From contig NZ_CP047940.1 in NCBI RefSeq assembly GCF_014280235.1, positions 310,001-374,000 on the forward strand: DNA of 64,000 bases, in the 5' to 3' direction. Below, piece by piece: positions 34,979 to 44,408 of the stretch. A model generated the notes under the pieces. It worked only from the letters and a program-made list of their open reading frames with translations. It was not told the origin of the DNA and did no database searches. The stretch comes from Cyanobium sp. NS01 (GTDB taxonomy: Bacteria; Cyanobacteriota; Cyanobacteriia; PCC-6307; Cyanobiaceae). The position numbers and the translations under genes are program-made. Numbering within the stretch: the stretch's first letter is position 1; every line of letters begins with the position of its first letter.

Positions 34979-35968
34979 TCAGCTCAGCAGCCGCGTCAGC
35001 GTGGCAGCCACCGACTGCACGGCGGCCCGGGCGGTGGCATAGGCCATGCGCATCGGCCCCACCAGGGCCACATGGCCGCGGGCCCCGTCCAGGCTGCTGT
35101 AGCCGGCCTGCACCACGGCGCAGGCCTTCAGCGCGCCATGGGGATGTTCCTGGCCGATCCAGATGGCGTCGTTCGGGGGACCCAGCAGCTCGTAGGGGGT
35201 GGCCTCCACCAGTTGCACCAGGGGCAGCAGCGTGGCGGTCTGGCTGAACTCCGGCTGGGCCAGCAGCCCACCCATGCCACTGGCCACGGCACTGGCGCCC
35301 GGCGCTGCGAGCGGCTGCTGCTGGTCGAGGGCCTGGCGGAGCAGGTGGCCGCTGCTGCGCAGCTCCTGCGGTAACTGCTGCCAGGCAATCGGCTGCTCGG
35401 GGTGGGCCCGCAACTGCCGGTTGATCCAGTCCTCCAGCCGGGCCAGCTCGGGCGTGGCCCTGGGCGGCAGCCGCAGGTTGAGGCTGCCGCCGGCCACTGA
35501 GCCGCTCACCAGAAACACGATCAGCCGGTCGCCGCTGGCCACCAGCCTCAGTTCCTGCAGGTGCTGCTGCGTCTTGATCGGGCGGGTGATCAGGCTGAGC
35601 AGGCCGGTGAGGTCCGCCAGGCGCCGCCCGAGGTGCACCAGCAGATCGTCGAGGGCCGTCCAGTGCAAACTGAGGCCGGCGAGCTCCCGGTCCAGCTGCT
35701 GGGCCGCGGCCCCCGGCGCTGGCAGCAGCCGGTTCACGTATTCCCGGTAGCCCAGCTGGCTGGGGATGCGGCCGGCCGAGGTATGGGGCTGGGTCAGCAG
35801 CCCCCGCTGCTCCAGCACCCCCATGGCCGAGCGCACCGTGGCGGAGCTGGCCGGCAGAGCGAAGCGGCGCACCAGGGTCTGGCTGCCCACGGGCTCCACG
35901 GTGTCCACGTAGTGGCGCACGGCCAGGCGCAGCACCTCCTGCTGACGGGGAGAGAGGTTCTGCGCCAA
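34979..35968 (-). CDS. hrcA: Heat-inducible transcription repressor HrcA
   Basis: A 329-residue repressor of class I heat-shock genes that binds CIRCE elements. The winged-helix N-terminus (LSPRQQEVLRLAVRHYVDT, then VGSQTLVRRF and SSATVRSAMGVLEQRGLL, QPHTSAGRIPS) and the C-terminal GAF-like domain (LVQLVEATPYELL, LGPPN, VGPMRMAY) are clear. Length is normal. No dnaJ/grpE genes are adjacent, and I see no CIRCE inverted repeat in the gap upstream. Confidence 0.93.
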   Translation of the reverse strand: MAQNLSPRQQEVLRLAVRHYVDTVEPVGSQTLVRRFALPASSATVRSAMGVLEQRGLLTQPHTSAGRIPSQLGYREYVNRLLPAPGAAAQQLDRELAGLSLHWTALDDLLVHLGRRLADLTGLLSLITRPIKTQQHLQELRLVASGDRLIVFLVSGSVAGGSLNLRLPPRATPELARLEDWINRQLRAHPEQPIAWQQLPQELRSSGHLLRQALDQQQPLAAPGASAVASGMGGLLAQPEFSQTATLLPLVQLVEATPYELLGPPNDAIWIGQEHPHGALKACAVVQAGYSSLDGARGHVALVGPMRMAYATARAAVQSVAATLTRLLS

Positions 35969-36014
35969 GACGAGCCCCCGATCCGGAGTGGCTGGATGGT
36001 AGAGAGGGCTGAGG

Positions 36015-36048
36015 GCGTTACGCCGTCAGCGTGGACGCTCGGTAACGC
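36015..36048. repeat. Inverted repeat upstream of hrcA
   Basis: GCGTTAC at 36015-36021 pairs with GTAACGC at 36042-36048, and inside it AGCGT pairs with ACGCT around a GG loop. The structure lies between the rhodanese stop and the hrcA start, so it could end the rhodanese transcript or be an operator for hrcA. No T-run follows on either strand. Confidence 0.5.
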
Positions 36049-36063
36049 AGGCCTCGGCAGCGC

Positions 36064-36090
36064 CAGTAGCGCGGTGCTCAGTAGCGCGGT
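36064..36090. repeat. 12-bp direct repeat at the rhodanese 3' end
   Basis: CAGTAGCGCGGT occurs at 36064-36075 and 36079-36090, three bases apart. The second copy overlaps the last codons and stop of the rhodanese gene. Likely a small slippage duplication. Confidence 0.55.
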
Positions 36091-36416
36091 ACGGCGGGGT
36101 CCACCTGGGTGCTCCAGGCATCGATGCCGCCCACCAGGTTCCAGACGGCGTCGTAGCCGTGTTCCTGGATCAGCCAGCAGCCGAACTGCCAGCTGCGCAC
36201 CCCCGCGTGGCAGAGCACGGCCACCGGAACGTCGCGCTGCAGCCGGGCGGGCAGATCACCCAGCCACTCCTGGGAGCGGCTGAGGGGCAGATGGATCACC
36301 GGCAGGGGCAGACGGGCCAGCTCCAGCTCCTCGGATTCGCGCACGTCCACCAGCTGGATGGCCTCCCCGGCGGCCAGACGCTGCTGCAGGTCGCGGGCCT
36401 TGATGCTGATCGGCAT
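36078..36416 (-). CDS. Single-domain rhodanese-like sulfurtransferase
   Basis: A 112-residue rhodanese domain. QLVDVRESEELELARLP is the N-terminal signature, and the active-site loop is CHAGVRS with the catalytic cysteine in VAVLCHAG. IDAWS near the C-terminus is also conserved. Such proteins transfer sulfane sulfur, often to cyanide or thiol carriers. Start ATG 36416 (MPISIKARDLQ) gives the usual single-domain length; the longer upstream frame overlaps the divergent gene. It precedes hrcA on the same strand. Confidence 0.9.
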   Translation of the reverse strand: MPISIKARDLQQRLAAGEAIQLVDVRESEELELARLPLPVIHLPLSRSQEWLGDLPARLQRDVPVAVLCHAGVRSWQFGCWLIQEHGYDAVWNLVGGIDAWSTQVDPAVPRY

Positions 36417-36486
36417 GTCCACGGGCTGGTGTTCGGTGCAGGATGGGCGCATCCTGCTGCGTCTGCATGACGGCCTGCCTGGACGC

Positions 36487-38187
36487 ATGAAAGCCCGTCC
36501 CTTCCTGGCGGTGGTGCTGGCGGTCACCCTGCTGTTGCTGGGCCTGGCCGCTGGTGCGGGCTGGCTGCTGTGGCAGCGCTCCCCCCTGCAGCTCCAGCGG
36601 CGCGCCCTGGTGGTGCCCAGCTCGGCCCGCTTCGTGCCGCGCACGGCCGCCCTGGGGCTGTTCCTGCTGAGCGATCCCCAGCAGCCCGTCGACTACGCCC
36701 GCGCCCAGGCACCGATCCGCCAGCGCCGCCAGGCCGCTGAGGCGGTGGCCCGGCTGCGCGACGGGGCCTTCGCGGCTGCCGGCCTCGACTACCCGGGGGA
36801 GCTGGCCAGCTGGCTCGGCGCCGAAACCGGTCTGGCCCTGGTGGCGAGCCAACCCGGCCAGCCCCCCGATGGCTGGCTGCTGGCCCTGCACAGCCGCGAT
36901 GGCGACGGTGCCCGCCGCTTTCTGCAGCGCTTCTGGCAGACCCGCAGCCTCGCCGGCACGGATCTGCAGGTGTCGAGCTACCGCGGCATGGGTGTGATCA
37001 GTGGCCGGGGGGCCCTGCTGGGCAGCCAGCCCGTGCCGATCGCCACGGCCCTGATCGACGACGACCTCGTGCTGCTGGCCTCCGGGCGAGGCGTGCTGGA
37101 GCAGGCCCTCGACGTGTCGCAGATCGGCGAACTCAACCTGGCGGCCGACCCCTCCTTCCGTCAGGCCGTGCAGCGCCTGGGGCAGGGGACCCTGCTCCTG
37201 CAGCTCCGGCCGGCGGGCCTGGAATCCTGGTTGGGCCTGCCGGCCGCCGGGGGAGCTGCCAGGCGCTCCACCCTGCCGCTGCAGTCGGGCACCGTGGCCT
37301 TGCGCCCAAGCGGGCGCCGGCTGGCGCTGGAGGCGCTGCTGGCGCTGACGCCGGAATCGCAGGACCAGACCCAGTTCCAGCAGCGGTCAGAACCCCCTGA
37401 GCCCGAAGATCCATCCGCCTCCGCCGAGCCTGCGCTCCCAGCGCCTCCAACTCAGGCGGCCTGGAGCTCCCGCCTCGATCCCGCCCTGGCTGCTGCGCTC
37501 ACGGCGGGGCTGCGGGGCTCCAGCGACAGCCTGGCGCTGCTCCAGGACTCGGCCCACTGGCCAGAATCCTGGGCCTCGCTCTTGGCCAGGTTGCTGCAGC
37601 AACCCGATGCAGGCCCCCTGCCCGGCGTGGTGATGGCGGCCGATGCTGGCCCGCTGCTCTGGAGCCAGGGACCCCAGGGCTGGCTGCTGGCCACGCCGGC
37701 CGATCAGCCTGAACCGGCGGCGCTGCAGCCTGGCCTCGACGAGCTGGGGTTGGTCACCGCCACGCTGCAGCGTGCGGATGGAGCCAGCCAGCAGGTATGG
37801 ACCCGGCTCGACGCCCACGAGGCGGCTGGACGCCAGCGTCGCAGCGGCCCCCAGCTCAGCGTCAGCCTGGCGGGAGCGAGGGAGCTGGAGGCCGACCAGG
37901 CTTGGTGGGGGCAGACCCTGGCCGCGCTGGAGCAGCGGCGCCAGGGAGGCGCCGTTCCCCGGGATCGCTTGCGGGCCCTGGCCGCCCTGGAGCTGCCCGA
38001 AGCGCCCCTGCAGTGGGCCAGCGGCCCTGAATCCGCCAGGGCCCGGCTGCGCCGCTGGCCGGTCTGGCGGCTGCTCACCAGCCTCGCGGGGCAACCCCTC
38101 GATGGCGGCGTGGACGGCTTGGCGCTGGGGCTGGAGCCGGAGTCTGGTGATGGCCTGCACCTCAGGCTGGACCTGGGTTTTGGCTGA
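36487..38187 (+). CDS. DUF3352-type protein with an N-terminal membrane anchor
   Basis: A 566-residue protein. A basic start (MKARPF) and one hydrophobic helix (LAVVLAVTLLLLGLAAGAGWLL) anchor it, and the rest is probably outside the cytoplasm. The body matches cyanobacterial DUF3352 proteins in style: ALVVPSSARFVPRTAALGLFLLSD (cited in part), DYPGELASWLGAETGLAL, and long Ala/Leu/Gln-rich repeats. Function unknown. ATG 36487 is chosen; the frame is open to 36358 across the divergent rhodanese start. Its end overlaps the sixA start. Confidence 0.78.
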   Translation: MKARPFLAVVLAVTLLLLGLAAGAGWLLWQRSPLQLQRRALVVPSSARFVPRTAALGLFLLSDPQQPVDYARAQAPIRQRRQAAEAVARLRDGAFAAAGLDYPGELASWLGAETGLALVASQPGQPPDGWLLALHSRDGDGARRFLQRFWQTRSLAGTDLQVSSYRGMGVISGRGALLGSQPVPIATALIDDDLVLLASGRGVLEQALDVSQIGELNLAADPSFRQAVQRLGQGTLLLQLRPAGLESWLGLPAAGGAARRSTLPLQSGTVALRPSGRRLALEALLALTPESQDQTQFQQRSEPPEPEDPSASAEPALPAPPTQAAWSSRLDPALAAALTAGLRGSSDSLALLQDSAHWPESWASLLARLLQQPDAGPLPGVVMAADAGPLLWSQGPQGWLLATPADQPEPAALQPGLDELGLVTATLQRADGASQQVWTRLDAHEAAGRQRRSGPQLSVSLAGARELEADQAWWGQTLAALEQRRQGGAVPRDRLRALAALELPEAPLQWASGPESARARLRRWPVWRLLTSLAGQPLDGGVDGLALGLEPESGDGLHLRLDLGFG

Positions 38188-38701
38188 GCTCTTGCTGCTG
38201 CGCCACGGCATCGCCGAGGAGCGTTGCCCCGGTCGGGACGATGGCCTGCGCCAGCTCACCCCCGAGGGGTGGCGGCGCACCCGGCAGGTGGTGGACCAGC
38301 TCAGCCGCCTCGGCCTGGGGGGCGATCGGCTCATCACCAGCCCCTTGGCCCGGGCCCGCCAGACGGCCGACATCGCCTTTGCGGCTGGGCTGGCAGCCAG
38401 CCTCGAGGCAAGCGAGGCCCTGGCTCCGGGCGGGGAGGCCCTGGCACTGCTGCTGGCTCGGCTGGAGGCTCAGGAAGCAGAGCAGCGGCTGCTGCTGGTG
38501 GGCCATGAGCCCGATCTCGGCGGCCTGGCGGCCCGGCTGATCGGTGCAGCCTGCGGCAGCATCGCCCTCAAGAAGGCCGGTGTGGCCCTGCTGCGCTGCT
38601 CCGATGCCGTGGCGCCCGGCTGTTGGCAACTGCGGCTGCTGATGGCTCCGAGGCAGCTCCTGTGCGAGCGGGCACGGCGCGAGGTCGGCCTCCAGCCGTA
38701 A
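38180..38701 (+). CDS. SixA-type phosphohistidine phosphatase
   Basis: A 173-residue histidine-phosphatase-superfamily protein. The phospho-acceptor motif LLLRHGIAE is at the very N-terminus; TSPLARARQTADI and the second catalytic histidine in LLLVGHEPDLGGLA follow. SixA removes phosphate from histidine phosphotransfer domains. The start is TTG 38180, overlapping the DUF3352 end by eight bases; no ATG is available in frame. It lies 24 bases before gltA on the same strand. Confidence 0.87.
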   Translation: MAELLLLRHGIAEERCPGRDDGLRQLTPEGWRRTRQVVDQLSRLGLGGDRLITSPLARARQTADIAFAAGLAASLEASEALAPGGEALALLLARLEAQEAEQRLLLVGHEPDLGGLAARLIGAACGSIALKKAGVALLRCSDAVAPGCWQLRLLMAPRQLLCERARREVGLQP

Positions 38702-38725
38702 GTTCTGGCCATTGGACCTCGAGGC

Positions 38726-39910
38726 ATGGCTGAGCGCGTCACCACCAACCGTCCCGCTGGCGTCAGGGAGCAGTCCGCCGCGCCGCCCTTCCGTCCGGGT
38801 CTTGAGGGGGTGCCCGCCACCCAGTCGGCCATCTGCGATATCGACGGTCAGCGCGGGCGGCTCACCTACCGGGGCTTCAACGCCGAGACCCTGGTGGCCA
38901 ACAGCTCCTTTCTGGAAACCACCTACCTGCTGATCTGGGGCGAGTTGCCCACCGCCGAAGGCCTGCGCCATTTCGAGCAGGAGGTGCAGATGCACCGCCG
39001 GGTGAGCTTCCGCATCCGCGACATGATGAAGTGCTTCCCGGCCACCGGCCACCCGATGGATGCGTTGCAGAGCAGCGCGGCCTCCCTGGGCCTCTTCTAT
39101 TCGCGGCGCGCCCTCGACAACCCCGAGTACATCGCCGAGGCGGTGGTGCGGCTGATCGCCAAGATCCCCACCATGGTGGCGGCGTTCCAGCTGATCCGCA
39201 AAGGCCAGGACCCGATCCAGCCCCGCGATGACCTCGCCTTTGCCTCCAACATCCTCTACATGCTCATGGAGCGGGAGCCCGACCCGCTGGCGGCCCGCAT
39301 CTTTGATGCCTGCCTGATCCTGCACGCCGAGCACAGCCTCAACGCCAGCACCTTCAGCGCCCGGGTGACGGCCAGCACCCTCACCGATCCCTACGCCGTG
39401 GTGGCCTCGGCGGTGGGCACGCTGGCCGGTCCCCTGCACGGCGGTGCCAACGAGGACGTGCTGGCCATGCTGGAAGCGATCGGCAGCGAGGACCGGGTGG
39501 GGCCCTGGCTCGACCGGGCCATCGCCGAGAAGCAGAAGATCATGGGCTTCGGTCACCGTGAATACAAGGTGAAGGACCCCCGCGCCGTGATCCTGCAGGG
39601 GCTGGCCGAGCAGCTGTTCGACCGCTTCGGCCACGATCCCCTCTACGACCTGGCCCGCAAGGTGGAGGAGGAGGCCAGCTCCCGGCTGGGCCCGAAGGGC
39701 ATCTACCCCAACGTGGACTTCTATTCCGGCCTCGTGTATCGCAAGCTCGGCATCCCCCGCGATCTGTTCACCCCCGTCTTCGCCATCGCCCGCACGGCCG
39801 GTTGGCTGGCCCACTGGAAGGAGCAGCTTGGTGCAAACCGCATCTTCCGACCGTCGCAGATTTACACCGGGTCTGCACCACGTGAGTGGATCCCCCTGGA
39901 AGCCCGCTAA
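38726..39910 (+). CDS. gltA: Citrate synthase
   Basis: Condenses acetyl-CoA and oxaloacetate. At 394 residues it belongs to the shorter type II-like bacterial enzymes. Catalytic residues are in GPLHGGANEDV (His), MGFGHREYKVKDPRA (His) and the region VDFYSGLVY (Asp). The ending RPSQIYTGSAPREW binds substrate. It begins the run that continues into ndhA 24 bases later, so a carbon-metabolism gene precedes the NDH cluster. Confidence 0.96.
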   Translation: MAERVTTNRPAGVREQSAAPPFRPGLEGVPATQSAICDIDGQRGRLTYRGFNAETLVANSSFLETTYLLIWGELPTAEGLRHFEQEVQMHRRVSFRIRDMMKCFPATGHPMDALQSSAASLGLFYSRRALDNPEYIAEAVVRLIAKIPTMVAAFQLIRKGQDPIQPRDDLAFASNILYMLMEREPDPLAARIFDACLILHAEHSLNASTFSARVTASTLTDPYAVVASAVGTLAGPLHGGANEDVLAMLEAIGSEDRVGPWLDRAIAEKQKIMGFGHREYKVKDPRAVILQGLAEQLFDRFGHDPLYDLARKVEEEASSRLGPKGIYPNVDFYSGLVYRKLGIPRDLFTPVFAIARTAGWLAHWKEQLGANRIFRPSQIYTGSAPREWIPLEAR

Positions 39911-39934
39911 GTTGCTGCGATCTGAGACGCCGTC

Positions 39935-41119
39935 ATGCTGAGCCCCTCAGGGCCAGGTCTGGCCTCGGTGCTGGGGCTCGTCCCGGCCACCGCCCTCCCA
40001 CCTGGTCCTGGCCTTGATCTCGAGGCCAGTTTCGTTGCTCTGCTCCAGGGTCTGGGCCTCAGCCCAGGGGCCGCGCGCCTGCTCTGGCTGCCCCTGCCCA
40101 TGCTGCTGGTGCTGGTCGCCGCCGTGGTGGGGGTGCTGGTGAACGTGTGGCTGGAGCGCAAGATCTCCGCCGCCGTGCAGCAGCGGATCGGCCCCGAATA
40201 TGCCGGAGCCCTGGGGATGCTGCAGCCCATGGCCGATGGCCTCAAGCTGCTGTTCAAGGAAGACATCATTCCCGCCCGGGCCGACGGCCTGCTGTTCACC
40301 CTCGGCCCGGTGCTGGTGCTGATCCCGGTGATCCTCAGCTGGCTGGTGGTGCCCTTCGGCGAGCACCTGGTGATCAGCAATGTGGGCATCGGCATCTTCC
40401 TCTGGATTGCCCTGAGTTCCATCCAGCCGATCGGCCTGCTGATGAGCGGCTACGCCTCCAACAACAAGTACTCGCTGCTGGGTGGCCTGCGGGCGGCGGC
40501 CCAGTCGATCAGCTATGAAATTCCGCTGGCCCTGGCCGTGCTGGCCGTGGTGATGATGAGCAACTCGCTCAGCACCGTGGACATCGTGGCCCAGCAGAAC
40601 GGGGCGGGCATCCTCAGCTGGAACATCTGGCGCCAGCCCGTGGGCTTCGTGATCTTCTGGATCTGTGTGCTGGCCGAATGCGAGCGCCTTCCCTTCGATC
40701 TCCCGGAGGCGGAGGAGGAACTGGTGGCTGGCTATCAGACCGAGTACGCCGGCATGAAGTTCGCCCTCTTCTATCTCGGCAGCTACATCAACCTGGTGCT
40801 CTCGGCCCTGCTGGTGTCGGTGCTCTACCTGGGGGGCTGGGGCTTCCCGCTGCCGGTGGAATGGCTGGCGGGCTGGCTGGGTCAGCCGATCGATGCGCCA
40901 CTGGTGCAGGTGATCACGGGGTCTGTGGGGATCGTGATGACCGTATTGAAGGCCTACCTGCTGGTGTTCCTGGCGATCCTGCTGCGCTGGACCACCCCCC
41001 GGGTGCGCATCGACCAACTCCTTGACCTGGGCTGGAAGTTCCTGCTGCCGATCGCCCTGGTCAACCTGCTCGTCACCGCTGGTCTCAAGCTGGCTTTCCC
41101 CGCCGTCTTCGGCGGCTGA
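39935..41119 (+). CDS. ndhA: NAD(P)H-quinone oxidoreductase subunit 1
   Basis: A membrane subunit at the junction with the hydrophilic arm of NDH-1; it forms part of the quinone channel. About eight helices; [22 protein letters not shown] (cited in part: [13 protein letters not shown]), [34 protein letters not shown] and [21 protein letters not shown] are diagnostic. The N-terminus of about 40 residues before the first helix is Pro/Gly-rich, as in picocyanobacteria. It is first in ndhA-I-G-E. Confidence 0.97.
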   Translation: MLSPSGPGLASVLGLVPATALPPGPGLDLEASFVALLQGLGLSPGAARLLWLPLPMLLVLVAAVVGVLVNVWLERKISAAVQQRIGPEYAGALGMLQPMADGLKLLFKEDIIPARADGLLFTLGPVLVLIPVILSWLVVPFGEHLVISNVGIGIFLWIALSSIQPIGLLMSGYASNNKYSLLGGLRAAAQSISYEIPLALAVLAVVMMSNSLSTVDIVAQQNGAGILSWNIWRQPVGFVIFWICVLAECERLPFDLPEAEEELVAGYQTEYAGMKFALFYLGSYINLVLSALLVSVLYLGGWGFPLPVEWLAGWLGQPIDAPLVQVITGSVGIVMTVLKAYLLVFLAILLRWTTPRVRIDQLLDLGWKFLLPIALVNLLVTAGLKLAFPAVFGG

Positions 41120-41199
41120 ACCTTCAGCTTCGGCTCTCCTGAGTCATCATGGTCGTGCTTCGACCAGACCAGCCCCGTCGTCCAACCGCCTTCAAGCGC

Positions 41200-41829
41200 A
41201 TGTTCGGGTTTCTCAAAAAAGTCGGCGACTACAGCCGCGATGCGGTGGGTGCCGCCCAATACATGACCCAGGGGCTGGCGGTCACCTTTGATCACCTGCG
41301 CCGCAGGCCGGTCACGGTGCAGTATCCCTACGAAAAGCTGATCCCCTCGGAGCGCTATCGCGGCCGCATTCATTTCGAGTTCGACAAGTGCATTGCCTGC
41401 GAAGTGTGCGTGAGGGTGTGCCCAATCAATCTGCCTGTGGTGGATTGGACGATGAACAAAGCCACCAAGAAAAAAGAGCTCAGTAATTATTCGATTGATT
41501 TCGGAGTTTGCATCTTCTGTGGCAACTGTGTGGAATACTGCCCCACCAACTGCCTCTCGATGACGGAGGAGTACGAGCTCTCCGCCTTTGACCGCCACAG
41601 CCTCAACTACGACAACGTGGCGCTCGGCCGCCTGCCCACCAGCGTCACCAGCGACCCCGCCGTGGTGGCCCTGCGGGAGCTCGCCTACCTGCCCAAGGGA
41701 GAGATGGATCCCCACGGCGTGCCCGACACCACGCCTCGAGCGGGGCAGCTGCCTGAGCAGGTGCTCGCTGCGATGCCCGCCTCAGCCCCGGCCCCCAAGG
41801 ACAAGCCCGCTTCGGAGAGTGACAGCTGA
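41200..41829 (+). CDS. ndhI: NAD(P)H-quinone oxidoreductase subunit I
   Basis: A ferredoxin-like subunit with two 4Fe-4S clusters: [12 protein letters not shown] and [13 protein letters not shown] choose ATG 41200 because [11 protein letters not shown] matches the family start; ATG 41149 is in frame but adds 17 basic residues. The coding stretch 41461-41520 (between the clusters) is about 38% GC against roughly 70% around it and uses codons such as AAT, TAT, ATT and GTT. The C-terminal tail is Pro/Ala-rich. The stop overlaps ndhG (ATGA-like). Confidence 0.96.
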   Translation: MFGFLKKVGDYSRDAVGAAQYMTQGLAVTFDHLRRRPVTVQYPYEKLIPSERYRGRIHFEFDKCIACEVCVRVCPINLPVVDWTMNKATKKKELSNYSIDFGVCIFCGNCVEYCPTNCLSMTEEYELSAFDRHSLNYDNVALGRLPTSVTSDPAVVALRELAYLPKGEMDPHGVPDTTPRAGQLPEQVLAAMPASAPAPKDKPASESDS

Positions 41830-42431
41830 TGACCATTGCCTCCAGCACCCAGTTCATCTGCTTCGCCATCCTCGCCACCACCCTGGTGGCCGGAACCCTG
41901 GGCGTTGTGCTGCTGCCCAACATCGTCTATTCCGCTTTCCTGCTCGCTGGCGTCTTCCTTTCGGTGGCCGGGCTCTACCTGATGCTCAATGCCAGCTTCG
42001 TGGCCGCGGCCCAGGTGCTCGTGTATGTGGGCGCCGTGAACGTGTTGATCCTGTTCGCGATCATGCTGGTGAACAAGCGGGAGGATCTCTCCGTGATCAA
42101 GGGTCTGGCCCTGCGCCGGGGGCTGTCGGGGCTGGTCTGCGGCGGGCTGTTTGCCTTGCTCTTCCGGGTGGCCGTCACCACGCCCTGGAACCTGCCTGGT
42201 CCCACGCCGATCGGTGAGGAGGCCACCATCCGCATCGGTGAGCACCTCTTCTCCGACTATCTGCTGCCGTTTGAGCTCGCCTCCGTGCTGTTGCTGATGG
42301 CCATGATCGGTGCCATCGTCCTGGCCAGGCGCGATGTGTTCAGCTCCGATATCGCCACAGGTGAGGCCGCTGATCAGGAGCTGATCGAGCAGTCCCGTTA
42401 TCCCCTTTTGCTCGACAAGTCGTCGTCCTGA
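41829..42431 (+). CDS. ndhG: NAD(P)H-quinone oxidoreductase subunit 6
   Basis: A 200-residue membrane subunit homologous to NuoJ. Five helices, with the conserved segments [22 protein letters not shown] (cited in part: [11 protein letters not shown]), [31 protein letters not shown] (cited in part: [15 protein letters not shown]) and [22 protein letters not shown] (cited in part: [11 protein letters not shown]). Length and order fit. The ATG shares the A of the ndhI TGA stop. Confidence 0.96.
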   Translation: MTIASSTQFICFAILATTLVAGTLGVVLLPNIVYSAFLLAGVFLSVAGLYLMLNASFVAAAQVLVYVGAVNVLILFAIMLVNKREDLSVIKGLALRRGLSGLVCGGLFALLFRVAVTTPWNLPGPTPIGEEATIRIGEHLFSDYLLPFELASVLLLMAMIGAIVLARRDVFSSDIATGEAADQELIEQSRYPLLLDKSSS

Positions 42432-42472
42432 GCTGGCCCGACCGGTCCACCCTCCGTCACCATCACCCCACC

Positions 42473-42802
42473 ATGGAGCCCAGTCTTTCCGCCACGATTC
42501 CTCTTCAGGCCTACCTGGTGCTCGCGGCTCTGCTGTTCTGCGCCGGCGTGTGGGGGCTGATCAACAGCCGCAACGCGGTGCGGGTGCTGATGAGCATCGA
42601 GCTGATGCTGAATGCGGTGAACATCAACCTGATGGCCTTCTCCAGCTATCTCGATGGTGAGCTGATCCGCGGCCAGGTGTTCGCGATCTTCGTGATCACC
42701 GTGGCGGCTGCAGAGGCTGCGGTGGGTCTGGCGATCCTGCTCTCGCTCTACCGCAACCGCGAAACCGTGGACATGGAGCGTTTCAACCTGCTGCGCTGGT
42801 GA
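42473..42802 (+). CDS. ndhE: NAD(P)H-quinone oxidoreductase subunit 4L
   Basis: A 109-residue NuoK-type subunit with three helices. [26 protein letters not shown] carries the conserved Glu in the second helix (IELMLNAVN) that takes part in proton transfer; [14 protein letters not shown] is the third helix with a second acidic residue. It is the last NDH gene of the ndhA-I-G-E run, followed 16 bases later by NAD kinase. Confidence 0.96.
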   Translation: MEPSLSATIPLQAYLVLAALLFCAGVWGLINSRNAVRVLMSIELMLNAVNINLMAFSSYLDGELIRGQVFAIFVITVAAAEAAVGLAILLSLYRNRETVDMERFNLLRW

Positions 42803-42818
42803 TCCCTGAACTCTCCCC

Positions 42819-43772
42819 ATGCGGCTCGATCGCATCTGGCTGATCGCCAGGGCCGGCAGCCAGGCTGCCCAGCGCCAGGCCCAGCGCTGTGCCCAGGACC
42901 TGCGCGGCCAGGGAGCCACCGTGACCATGGCCACCAGTGGCCCCGTCAACAACCCCTTCCCGGGACTGCTGGCCACCGAGCCTGAACTGCCGGATCTGGC
43001 CATCGTGCTGGGCGGCGATGGCACGGTGCTGGGAGCCGCCCGACACCTGGCTCCTCTGGCCATTCCAATCCTCTGCTTCAACGTGGGCGGTCACCTGGGC
43101 TTTCTCACCCACAACCGCAACCTGCTGCGTCTCGATGGCGAGGCCCCACGCCGCGGCACCCCCTCCGATGACCCGCGCAGCCTCTGGAGCATCCTGCGCG
43201 AGGACGCCTTCGCGGTGGAGCAGCGCATGATGCTGGAGGCCCACATCGATCGCGGTGATGGTGTTGAGGCGGCCGCGGAGCTGACCCATCTCGCCCTCAA
43301 CGACGTCTATTTCCGTCCAGGCCTTGATGAACGCTCGCCCACCTGCGTGCTGGAGCTTGAGATCGATGGAGAGGTGGTGGACCAGTTCCGCGGTGATGGG
43401 CTGATCATCGCCACCCCCACCGGATCCACCGGTTACGCCATGGCGGCCGGTGGGCCGATCCTGCATCCCGGCATCGAGGCGATCGTGGTCACGCCGATCT
43501 GCCCGATCAGCCTCTCCAGCCGCGCCCTCGTGGTGCCCCCCCGGGCCCAGCTGTCGGTGTGGCCCCTGGGGGAGTCGAGTCGCCGGGTCAACCTCTGGCA
43601 GGACGGAGCCCAGGCCACCACCCTGGAGCCGGGTGACCGGGCCCTGGTGCAGCGCTCGGGCCATCCGGCGCTGATGCTCGTGCTGGAGCGCAGCCCGTCC
43701 TATTACCGCACCCTCACCCACAAGCTGCACTGGGCTGGCAGCCTGATTGCCGGCGAACCCTCCCACAACTGA
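42819..43772 (+). CDS. nadK: NAD kinase
   Basis: Phosphorylates NAD to NADP. The ATP/NAD motif [17 protein letters not shown] and the NE/ND motif region (LNDVYFRPG), plus [20 protein letters not shown], are clear. At 317 residues it is full length. Cyanobacteria often have two NAD kinases; which paralogue this is cannot be judged here. The position behind ndhE, close enough for one transcript, links NADP supply with the quinone oxidoreductase. Confidence 0.95.
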   Translation: MRLDRIWLIARAGSQAAQRQAQRCAQDLRGQGATVTMATSGPVNNPFPGLLATEPELPDLAIVLGGDGTVLGAARHLAPLAIPILCFNVGGHLGFLTHNRNLLRLDGEAPRRGTPSDDPRSLWSILREDAFAVEQRMMLEAHIDRGDGVEAAAELTHLALNDVYFRPGLDERSPTCVLELEIDGEVVDQFRGDGLIIATPTGSTGYAMAAGGPILHPGIEAIVVTPICPISLSSRALVVPPRAQLSVWPLGESSRRVNLWQDGAQATTLEPGDRALVQRSGHPALMLVLERSPSYYRTLTHKLHWAGSLIAGEPSHN

Positions 43773-43780
43773 CCCCAGCC

Positions 43781-44398
43781 ATGGCCCTGGAGATCGAGCG
43801 TCGGTTCCTGGTGCACGGTGACGAGTGGCGCCAGCACATCACTGGGCGAGCCCATCTGTTGCAGGGCTACCTGGTGAGCGGCCCCGGTGGACTCACCCTG
43901 CGGGTGCGCTCCAGCAGGGCGGAGGATGCGCTGGGGGGAGAGCCTGCCGAGGCCTGGCTCACCCTCAAGGCTCCGCTGGCGGCCGGCGGGGCTTCTGGTC
44001 TGCCTGGGGAGGCCCCGGGGCAGCCCGATGGCCTGGTGCGGCAGGAGTTCGAGTACGCCATCCCTCTCGCCGATGCCCAGGCCCTGCTGGCCCTGGCCCC
44101 CTTCCAGATCAGCAAGTGGCGCTACCACCTCGCCCTTCCCGGTGGTGACTGGGTGGTGGATGTGTTCGAAGCGGCCAATGCCCCCCTGGTGCTGGCGGAG
44201 GTGGAGCTGGCGTCGGCTGACCAGTTGCCCCCCCTGCCGCCCTGGTGCGCCCAGGAGGTGACCGGGCGCCACGAGCTCAGCAATGCCGCCCTGGCCCGCG
44301 AGCCCCTGCAGGCTTGGAGCCCTGAACGGCGCCGGAGCCTGCCGCACTGGTTGCACAGGGGGGCGGTGGCATCGGATACAATCAACAGACTTTCTTAA
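43781..44398 (+). CDS. CYTH-domain protein (triphosphate tunnel metalloenzyme)
   Basis: A 205-residue CYTH protein. It opens with the hallmark EIERRFLV; then LRVRSS, WLTLKAP and FEYAIPLADA, and the tunnel Lys/Glu/Arg strands KWRYHL and VDVFEAANAPLVLAEVELAS (cited in part: LVLAEVEL). Members hydrolyse tripolyphosphate or ATP or make cAMP; the bacterial single-domain forms are usually triphosphatases. It lies nine bases behind nadK. Its last codons contain the promoter-like TACAAT of the next gene. Confidence 0.88.
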   Translation: MALEIERRFLVHGDEWRQHITGRAHLLQGYLVSGPGGLTLRVRSSRAEDALGGEPAEAWLTLKAPLAAGGASGLPGEAPGQPDGLVRQEFEYAIPLADAQALLALAPFQISKWRYHLALPGGDWVVDVFEAANAPLVLAEVELASADQLPPLPPWCAQEVTGRHELSNAALAREPLQAWSPERRRSLPHWLHRGAVASDTINRLS

Positions 44399-44402
44399 GG
44401 AG
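44377..44402 (+). promoter_or_regulatory. Promoter-like TACAAT and strong ribosome-binding site before a 59-residue gene
   Basis: TACAAT (44377-44382) resembles a -10 hexamer and lies in the last codons of the CYTH gene; a TTGCAC is 20 bases upstream, a rather long spacer. AAGGAG (44397-44402) is a near-perfect Shine-Dalgarno, six bases before GTG 44409. The ribosome-binding site fixes the start of the small gene. Confidence 0.5.
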
Positions 44403-44408
44403 CTGGGC

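Noticed and set aside
35969-36077. Search for a CIRCE element upstream of hrcA
   Set aside because: No TTAGCACTC-N9-GAGTGCTAA-like dyad is present.
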